From: an uncultured Oscillibacter sp.
GTDB taxonomy: Bacteria; Bacillota; Clostridia; Oscillospirales; Oscillospiraceae
Direction of reading: 5' to 3'
NCBI GenBank assembly: GCA_910584075.1
Contig: CAJTZI010000007.1
Span: forward strand, 1-64,000
DNA: 64,000 nucleotides
Position 1 is the stretch's first letter; each line of letters opens with the position of its first letter. The translations under genes and the position numbers were made by a program. Below, piece by piece: positions 58,857 through 64,000 of this stretch. Under the pieces are notes generated by a model. It was not told the DNA's origin, searched no databases, and worked only from the letters and a program-made list of their open reading frames with translations.

Positions 58857-59447
58857 ATGCTGTTTGGAAACAAGTCCTCCGCCGTGGACTGGCTGGTGGC
58901 AGGCCTGGGGAATCCCGGCCAGAAGTACCAGAACACCCGGCACAACATGGGATTTCTCACCGTGGAGCTCCTGGCGGAGCAGAAGGGTGTGAAGCTGAAC
59001 AAGGTAAAGTTCAAGTCTGCCTATAATATCCTGGAGTTTGCCGGGTGCAAGTGCCTGGTGATGAAGCCCCAGACCTATATGAATCTCTCCGGCGAGGCCG
59101 TGCGGGAGGCGGCGCAGTTCTACAAGATCCCGGCGGAGCGGGTGCTTGTCATCTACGACGATGTGTCTTTGCCCGTTGGGAAGCTGCGGGTGCGGCCCAG
59201 CGGGTCAGCCGGAGGGCACAACGGGATCAAGAACATCATCGCCCACCTGGGGACCCAGGACTTTCCCCGAATTAAGATCGGTACCGGAGCTCCTGCCGGA
59301 GGCGGGGAGGAGATGGTGGACTGGGTCATCGGGGTGCCGTCCCAGGCGGAGAGGAAGGTGCTCTTGGAGAGCTTTGAGCGGGCCATTCTGGCGGCGGAGT
59401 GTGTGATTGAGCACGGGTGCCAGAGGGCCATGAATGACTTCAATTAG
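58857..59447 (+). CDS. pth: Peptidyl-tRNA hydrolase
   Basis: The 196-residue enzyme releases tRNA from drop-off peptidyl-tRNA. LVAGLGNPGQKYQNTRHNMGF includes the catalytic His, followed by KPQTYMNLSG, IYDDVSLPVGKLRVR with its Asp and GHNGIKNI. The start ATG at 58857 has AAGGAG; an upstream extension would run through the hairpin. mfd starts 59 bases after it. Confidence 0.96.
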   Translation: MLFGNKSSAVDWLVAGLGNPGQKYQNTRHNMGFLTVELLAEQKGVKLNKVKFKSAYNILEFAGCKCLVMKPQTYMNLSGEAVREAAQFYKIPAERVLVIYDDVSLPVGKLRVRPSGSAGGHNGIKNIIAHLGTQDFPRIKIGTGAPAGGGEEMVDWVIGVPSQAERKVLLESFERAILAAECVIEHGCQRAMNDFN

Positions 59448-59506
59448 TGTTGTCCCTGCGGGAAACGGGGACTGTGAGCGCACAAATTTGTGATAGGAAA
59501 ATAACC

Positions 59507-62500
59507 ATGGAACAGTTTTTGAAACAATTACAGACCCTTCCGGAGGCGGCGGAGCTCATCCGCCGGGTGGAGGAGGGCGGCTGCCCTGCGGCGGTCACAG
59601 GCCTCCAGTCTATGCAGCGGGCCTGCATAGGCGCGGCCATCGCCCAGGCGGCGGGCCGTCCGGCGGTGTTCGTCTGCGGGGACGAGCGGGAGGCACGGAC
59701 CCTGGCCGGAGATCTGCGCACCGCCGCAGGCCGGGAGCCCGTGCTGCTGCTGAGCCGGGAGTGGCGCCTGCGGCCTGGGGCGGTGAGCTCCCGGGAGTGG
59801 GAGAGGAGCCGTCTGGCGGCGCTGTATGCCCTGGCCCGGGGGCGTGCGCCGCTGACGGTGGCCACCGCCGACGCCCTGCTGGCCAGGACCCTGCCGCCGG
59901 ACCTTCTCAAAAGTCTGGCCGTTGCTTTGCACCTGGGGGAGCGGGTGGAACTGGGGAACCTCACGGAGCGGCTGCTGTCCGCCGGATATGCCCGCTGCGG
60001 CCAGGTGGAGGGCGTGGGCCAGTTTGCCCTGCGGGGCGGGATTCTGGACGTGTTTTCCCCCCTGATGGACCAGCCGGTTCGGTGCGAGTTTTTTGACGAC
60101 GAGATCGACTCCATGGGCGAGTTTGACCCCGCTACCCAGCGCCGGACCCGGAACGTCAGGGAGGCGCTGCTGCTGCCTGCCGCCGAGGTGCTGCCCCACT
60201 GCGCAGAGGGGGGGCTGCCGGGACTGGGGGATACCCTGCTGGCCCTGGCGGAGAAGCTGGCGAAAAAAACCCGGACGGAGCAGGCCGCCCAGCGCCTCCG
60301 GGAGGACGGGGAGCGGCTGAAAAACGGCGCGGATCCCGGCGGCATGGACCGGTATCTGGCGGCCATCTACCCGCGAGTAACGGCGGGAGTCCACTACCTG
60401 CCCAAGGACAGTGTGGTCTTTCTCTGCGAGAGCGGCCGTGTGGACGAGCGGGTCAGGGGGGCGCTGCTTCAGACCCAGCAGGATGTGGAGACATTGCTGG
60501 AGGCGGGGGTTATGGCGGGGGAGTACGCCCGGCTGTGCCTCTCCGCTGAGGAGCTGTACGCGGCTCTGGAGGATTTCCCCGTTGTGATGGAGAACGCGCT
60601 GCCCACCTCCCGCTATCCCCTGCGGCCCAAGGGGCTTTTGAGCATGAACGTGCGGCAGCTCAGCTCTTACGGCGGCAGTCTGGAGACCGCCGTCAGCGAC
60701 CTCACCCACTACCGGGCCAGCGGCAGCGCGGTGCTGGTGTTGTGCGCCGGGGAGGGCCGGGCAAAGAATCTCCAGCGGCTGCTGGAGGAGCGGGACATCC
60801 CTGCGGTGCTGGACTTGAAAAACGCCGCCATGCCCCGGGCGGGGGAGGTGCGGATTGGCATCGGTGCTCTGTCAGCCGGAGGGGAGTGGCCCCAGCTGCG
60901 GCTGGCGGTGCTGACCGAGGGACAGCTGACGGCTCCTGCCCAGCGGCGGATGAAGCTGAAAAAATCCTCCAACCGGCAGAAGCTCCAGTCCTACACGGAC
61001 CTGACCCCTGGGGACCTGGTGGTCCACGTCCACCACGGCGTGGGCCGGTTCGCGGGGATCCAGCGGATGCCGGTGGACGGCGTGGAGAAGGACTATATCA
61101 AGATCGACTACGCCGGGGGGGACTGCCTGTATGTGCCTGCCACGGCACTGGACATGGTGTCCAAATATATCGGCGGCGGCGAGGACGGGGAAGTCCGCCA
61201 GAAGCTGAACCGCCTGGGGGGCACCGAGTGGGCCAAGCAGAAGACCCGGGCCAAAAAGGCGGTGAAGGACCTGGCCAAAGGCCTCACCAAGCTCTACGCC
61301 GAGCGGCAGCGCCGCCCGGGCTTCGCTTTCTCCCCGGACTCCGTGTGGCAGCAGGAGTTTGAGGAGGCCTTTCCCTACGCCGAGACCGACGACCAGCTGC
61401 GGGCCATCGAGGAGATCAAGGGGGACATGGAGCGTCCCCGGCCCATGGACCGGCTTCTCTGCGGCGACGTGGGCTACGGCAAGACGGAGGTGGCGCTGCG
61501 GGCGGTGATGAAGTGCGTGCTGGACGGCAAGCAGGCCGCCATTCTGGTGCCCACCACTGTATTGGCCCAGCAGCACTACGCCACGGCCAGAGGCCGGTTC
61601 AAGGACTTTCCGGTGACCATCGAGGTCCTCTCCCGCTTCACCGCACCCGGAGAGGCCCGGCGGATTCTGCGGGAGGTCCAGACCGGAGGCGTGGACCTTC
61701 TGATCGGCACCCACAAGCTGCTGCAAAAGGGCATGGCCTTCAAGGACCTGGGACTGCTGATCATCGACGAGGAGCAGCGATTCGGCGTGACCCACAAGGA
61801 GCGGCTCAAGGAGCTGAGCCATCAGGTGGATGTGCTGACTCTCTCCGCCACGCCCATTCCCCGGACGCTGAACATGGCCCTCTCGGGCCTTCGGGACATG
61901 TCCTCCATCGAGGAGCCTCCGGCGGACCGCCAGCCGGTGCAGACCTATGTCATCGAGCACGACTGGGCCATTTTGGAGGACGCCATGCGCCGGGAGCTGA
62001 GCCGGGGGGGGCAGGTCTACTACCTCCACAACCGGGTGGAGAGCATCGATCTCACCGCCTCCCGCATCCAGAAGCTGCTGGGGGAGGAGGCCCGGGTGGT
62101 GACGGGCCACGGGCGCATGGGGGAGCAGGAGCTCTCCGCCGTCATGCAGGCCATGGTGGACGGAGAGGCGGACGTGCTGGTGTGCACCACCATCATTGAA
62201 ACCGGCATCGACATCCCCAACGTCAACACCCTCATCATCGAGGACGCGGACCGCATGGGGCTGGCCCAGCTTCACCAGATCCGGGGCCGCATCGGCCGCA
62301 GCGCCCGCCGGGCCTACGCCTATATGACCTTCCGCCGGGGCAAGATCCTCCAGGAGGTGGCAGCCAAGCGGCTCTCCGCCATCCGGGAGTACGTGGAGTT
62401 CGGCTCCGGCTTCAAGATCGCCATGCGGGACCTGGAGATCCGGGGGGCCGGCAACCTGCTGGGGCCGGAGCAGTCCGGCTACCTCATGAGCGTGGGCTAC

Positions 62501-63022
62501 GACCTGTACCTCAAGCTTCTGGAGGAGGCGGTACTGGAGGAGCGGGGCGAGGAGCGCCAGATTGAGACGGAGTGCTCCGCCGACCTGACGGTGAACGCCA
62601 ATATCCCGGAGCGGTATGTGTCCTCTCCCGAACAGAGAATGGACCTGTACCGCCGCATTGCCGCCATCCGCACCAATGACGACGCCTCAGACCTGCTGGA
62701 TGAGCTGCTGGACCGCTACGGCGAGGCGCCCAAGTCCGTGCTGGCCCTGCTGGATGTGGCGCTGCTGCGCTCGGCGGCGGCCCGGGCCGGGGTGTCGGAC
62801 ATCTCCCAGAAGGGGGATACGCTGCGGTTCCAGCTGGGGGTGTTCCGGCCGGAGGCTTTGGCGGCGGTGTGCAGCCTTGCCAAGTACCGGCGCCGGCTGG
62901 TGCTGGCGGCAGGGGAGACCCCGGCGCTGACATTGAAGCTCCGCCCCGGCGAGGATGTGCTGGAATGCGCCGCGGCCCTGACAGAGGACCTGCGCCTTGC
63001 GGCGGAGGAGGGACAGGACTGA
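59507..63022 (+). CDS. mfd: Transcription-repair coupling factor
   Basis: The 1171-residue translocase displaces stalled RNA polymerase and recruits UvrA. It has an N-terminal UvrB-like module (with LRGGILDVF), a CarD-like RNA polymerase-interaction domain with GDLVVHVHHGVGRF (around 505-520), a RecG-type helicase core with GDVGYGKTEVA (about 653) and DEEQRFGV (about 753), and a TRCF C-terminal domain. The start ATG at 59507 has AGGAAA nearby. It follows pth and is followed by a foldase gene, a standard Firmicute order. Confidence 0.97.
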   Translation: MEQFLKQLQTLPEAAELIRRVEEGGCPAAVTGLQSMQRACIGAAIAQAAGRPAVFVCGDEREARTLAGDLRTAAGREPVLLLSREWRLRPGAVSSREWERSRLAALYALARGRAPLTVATADALLARTLPPDLLKSLAVALHLGERVELGNLTERLLSAGYARCGQVEGVGQFALRGGILDVFSPLMDQPVRCEFFDDEIDSMGEFDPATQRRTRNVREALLLPAAEVLPHCAEGGLPGLGDTLLALAEKLAKKTRTEQAAQRLREDGERLKNGADPGGMDRYLAAIYPRVTAGVHYLPKDSVVFLCESGRVDERVRGALLQTQQDVETLLEAGVMAGEYARLCLSAEELYAALEDFPVVMENALPTSRYPLRPKGLLSMNVRQLSSYGGSLETAVSDLTHYRASGSAVLVLCAGEGRAKNLQRLLEERDIPAVLDLKNAAMPRAGEVRIGIGALSAGGEWPQLRLAVLTEGQLTAPAQRRMKLKKSSNRQKLQSYTDLTPGDLVVHVHHGVGRFAGIQRMPVDGVEKDYIKIDYAGGDCLYVPATALDMVSKYIGGGEDGEVRQKLNRLGGTEWAKQKTRAKKAVKDLAKGLTKLYAERQRRPGFAFSPDSVWQQEFEEAFPYAETDDQLRAIEEIKGDMERPRPMDRLLCGDVGYGKTEVALRAVMKCVLDGKQAAILVPTTVLAQQHYATARGRFKDFPVTIEVLSRFTAPGEARRILREVQTGGVDLLIGTHKLLQKGMAFKDLGLLIIDEEQRFGVTHKERLKELSHQVDVLTLSATPIPRTLNMALSGLRDMSSIEEPPADRQPVQTYVIEHDWAILEDAMRRELSRGGQVYYLHNRVESIDLTASRIQKLLGEEARVVTGHGRMGEQELSAVMQAMVDGEADVLVCTTIIETGIDIPNVNTLIIEDADRMGLAQLHQIRGRIGRSARRAYAYMTFRRGKILQEVAAKRLSAIREYVEFGSGFKIAMRDLEIRGAGNLLGPEQSGYLMSVGYDLYLKLLEEAVLEERGEERQIETECSADLTVNANIPERYVSSPEQRMDLYRRIAAIRTNDDASDLLDELLDRYGEAPKSVLALLDVALLRSAAARAGVSDISQKGDTLRFQLGVFRPEALAAVCSLAKYRRRLVLAAGETPALTLKLRPGEDVLECAAALTEDLRLAAEEGQD

Positions 63023-63094
63023 TGTTCCGCCTGCCGCCCGGTTCGGGAGACCCGGCAGCCCGCCGGTTCCGCAAAAAAGCGGCATGGCGGGATA

Positions 63095-63139
63095 CGCTCC
63101 CGCATAGGATGTTCCGAGGACAACCTATGGGAGGGAGCG
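63095..63139 (+). promoter_or_regulatory. Hairpin covering the ribosome site of the foldase gene
   Basis: CGCTCCC (63095-63101) with GGGAGCG (63133-63139) and CATAGG (63103-63108) with CCTATG (63124-63129) form a long interrupted stem. The AGGGAG ribosome site at about 63132-63137 lies in it, so translation may depend on opening of the stem. Confidence 0.45.
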
Positions 63140-63145
63140 GGAGAT

Positions 63146-64000
63146 ATGAAAAAACGCGTGACTGCCCTGGCCCTTGTGCTGTGCCTTGCCCTGACCGCCT
63201 GCGGCGGCAGGGAGGACGGCCGGGGCCGGGGGCTTTTTCAGAGGGCCTCCGAAATGGAGGACGACAAGGCGCTGCTGACGGTGGACGGCAGGGAGGTGCC
63301 GGCGTGGCGGTATCTCTACTGGCTGCGGCGCTGCTGCGGACGGCTTCAGGAGCAGTACCGCGCCGCCGGACTGCCGCTGGACTGGAACGCGCCGGTGGAG
63401 GGGGGAACCCTGGCGGACTACGTCAAAGATCAGGCCCTGGCGGACACGGCACTCTATGCCACGGTGGAGAACTGGGCGGATCTCCACGGCTGCACGCTGG
63501 ATGAAGAGGACCTTGCCGCGCTGGAGTCCGCCTGGACGGAGAAGGCGGCGGAATACGGCGGAGAGGAGGCATATCTGCGCCGTCTGGCGGAGGTGGGCCT
63601 GGACCGGGCGCGGATGGAGGAGCTCACCGCCGTGGGGCGGCTGTACGCCAAGCTGTACGGTCTCTATCTGGAGGAGGGCAGCGCCCTGGCCCCGGCGCCG
63701 GAGGCCCTGGAGGCCTTTGCTCTGGAGCGGGGCGGAATCACGGTGGACCGGGTACTCTTCGCCGCTGGGGAGGACCGGGAGGCCGCCCGGCAGCGGGCGG
63801 CGGAGGCCTTTGCGCGGCTGAACACGGCGGAGGACCAGCGGGCGGAGTTCGCCGCCCTGGCGGCGGAGGGGGACGATCCGGCGGGACCCCGTACCTTCAC
63901 TCCGGGAGACGGGACGCTGGACGGGGCGCTGGAGGCGGCGGCCCAGGCCCTGGAGGAGGGGCAGTGCTCCGGTATTCTGGAGACCGGGGAGGGCTTTTCC
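63146..64000 (+). CDS. Parvulin-type peptidyl-prolyl isomerase lipoprotein (cut by window end)
   Basis: The first 285 residues are in the window. A lipoprotein signal peptide ends at LTACGG (Cys about 19). It is followed by a SurA/PrsA-like helical region with LLTVDGREVPAWRYLYWL (the usual start of the SurA N domain) and, from about 205, a rotamase domain: TVDRVLFAAG, then a long helix, FAALAAEGDD and a late LEEGQCSGILETGEGF. It likely folds exported proteins outside the membrane. It follows mfd by 123 bases and has no stop in the window. Confidence 0.85.
   Translation, partial: MKKRVTALALVLCLALTACGGREDGRGRGLFQRASEMEDDKALLTVDGREVPAWRYLYWLRRCCGRLQEQYRAAGLPLDWNAPVEGGTLADYVKDQALADTALYATVENWADLHGCTLDEEDLAALESAWTEKAAEYGGEEAYLRRLAEVGLDRARMEELTAVGRLYAKLYGLYLEEGSALAPAPEALEAFALERGGITVDRVLFAAGEDREAARQRAAEAFARLNTAEDQRAEFAALAAEGDDPAGPRTFTPGDGTLDGALEAAAQALEEGQCSGILETGEGFS

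Noticed and set aside
1..64000. tRNA or rRNA genes
   Set aside because: No T-loop GGTTCGAATCC-type sequence with a matching acceptor stem, and no conserved rRNA segment, was noticed by eye. A tRNAscan-SE or Rfam search would decide.

Overview
The window is a GC-rich chromosomal segment (short AT-rich patches between genes) of a Gram-positive anaerobe. The gene families point to the Oscillospiraceae / clostridial cluster IV (Flavonifractor-, Pseudoflavonifractor- or Oscillibacter-like): a clostridial glmU-prs-pth-mfd-foldase block, a type 1B dihydroorotate dehydrogenase (PyrD+PyrK), a HrcA/CIRCE-type groESL, a SpoVB-like flippase, rubrerythrin and GGAGG-type ribosome binding sites. The assignment is inferred from gene content, not from a marker search. 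No rRNA, tRNA or CRISPR array was seen.

Layout. 1-4.9 kb: tail of an IS110-type transposase, then a leftward pyrimidine operon pyrC-pyrK-pyrD-pyrF with overlapping genes, ending in a translationally coupled lipoprotein gene that is frameshifted. 5-9.8 kb: a chemoreceptor with an apparently extracellular zinc-binding (CZB) domain, a LysE exporter, an AT-richer GNAT gene, a 163-bp palindromic repeat, an SdpI-like membrane protein and an SMI1/KNR4 protein. 9.8-26 kb: what looks like a catabolic island. It holds a FadR/PdhR-type GntR regulator, lipoate-protein ligase with a matching operator in its promoter, a TRAP transporter (Q-M-P), a PPC/DUF296 protein, a complete acetoin-dehydrogenase-type complex (E1 alpha, E1 beta, E2, lipoyl-E3), a threonine-dehydrogenase-like enzyme and a second divergent E1 alpha-E1 beta-E2 set without its own E3. 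26-31 kb: lysA and a DAACS carboxylate/amino-acid symporter behind a clear sigma-54 promoter, next to a sigma-54 activator. 31-45 kb: a MarR/MATE cassette, DegV, rubrerythrin, a Na/Pi symporter, patatin, DUF1538 plus P-II-like pair, SpoVB-like flippase, and a MerR/Fe-S aldo-keto reductase unit. 45-56 kb: groESL with CIRCE, a lipid kinase, an RNA methyltransferase, NfeD-SPFH, and the glycolytic row pgk-tpiA-gpmI downstream of trmL. 56.6-64 kb: GlmU-like, prs, pth, mfd and a parvulin-type lipoprotein cut by the window edge.

How it works together. The 9.8-26 kb region can be read as one pathway: the TRAP system imports an organic acid or ketone precursor, thiamine-diphosphate E1 enzymes cleave a 2-oxo or acetoin-like substrate, the acyl group moves to lipoyl domains on E2 (and on the E3 fusion), LplA loads lipoate, and one Lpd reoxidises both complexes. 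The substrate is not determined by the sequence. Intergenic DNA is rich in structure: a family of palindromic MITE-like elements (three copies), dense arrays of perfect hairpins between groES and groEL and between tpiA and gpmI that share a nested module, and a 39-bp duplication of the pgk 3' end.
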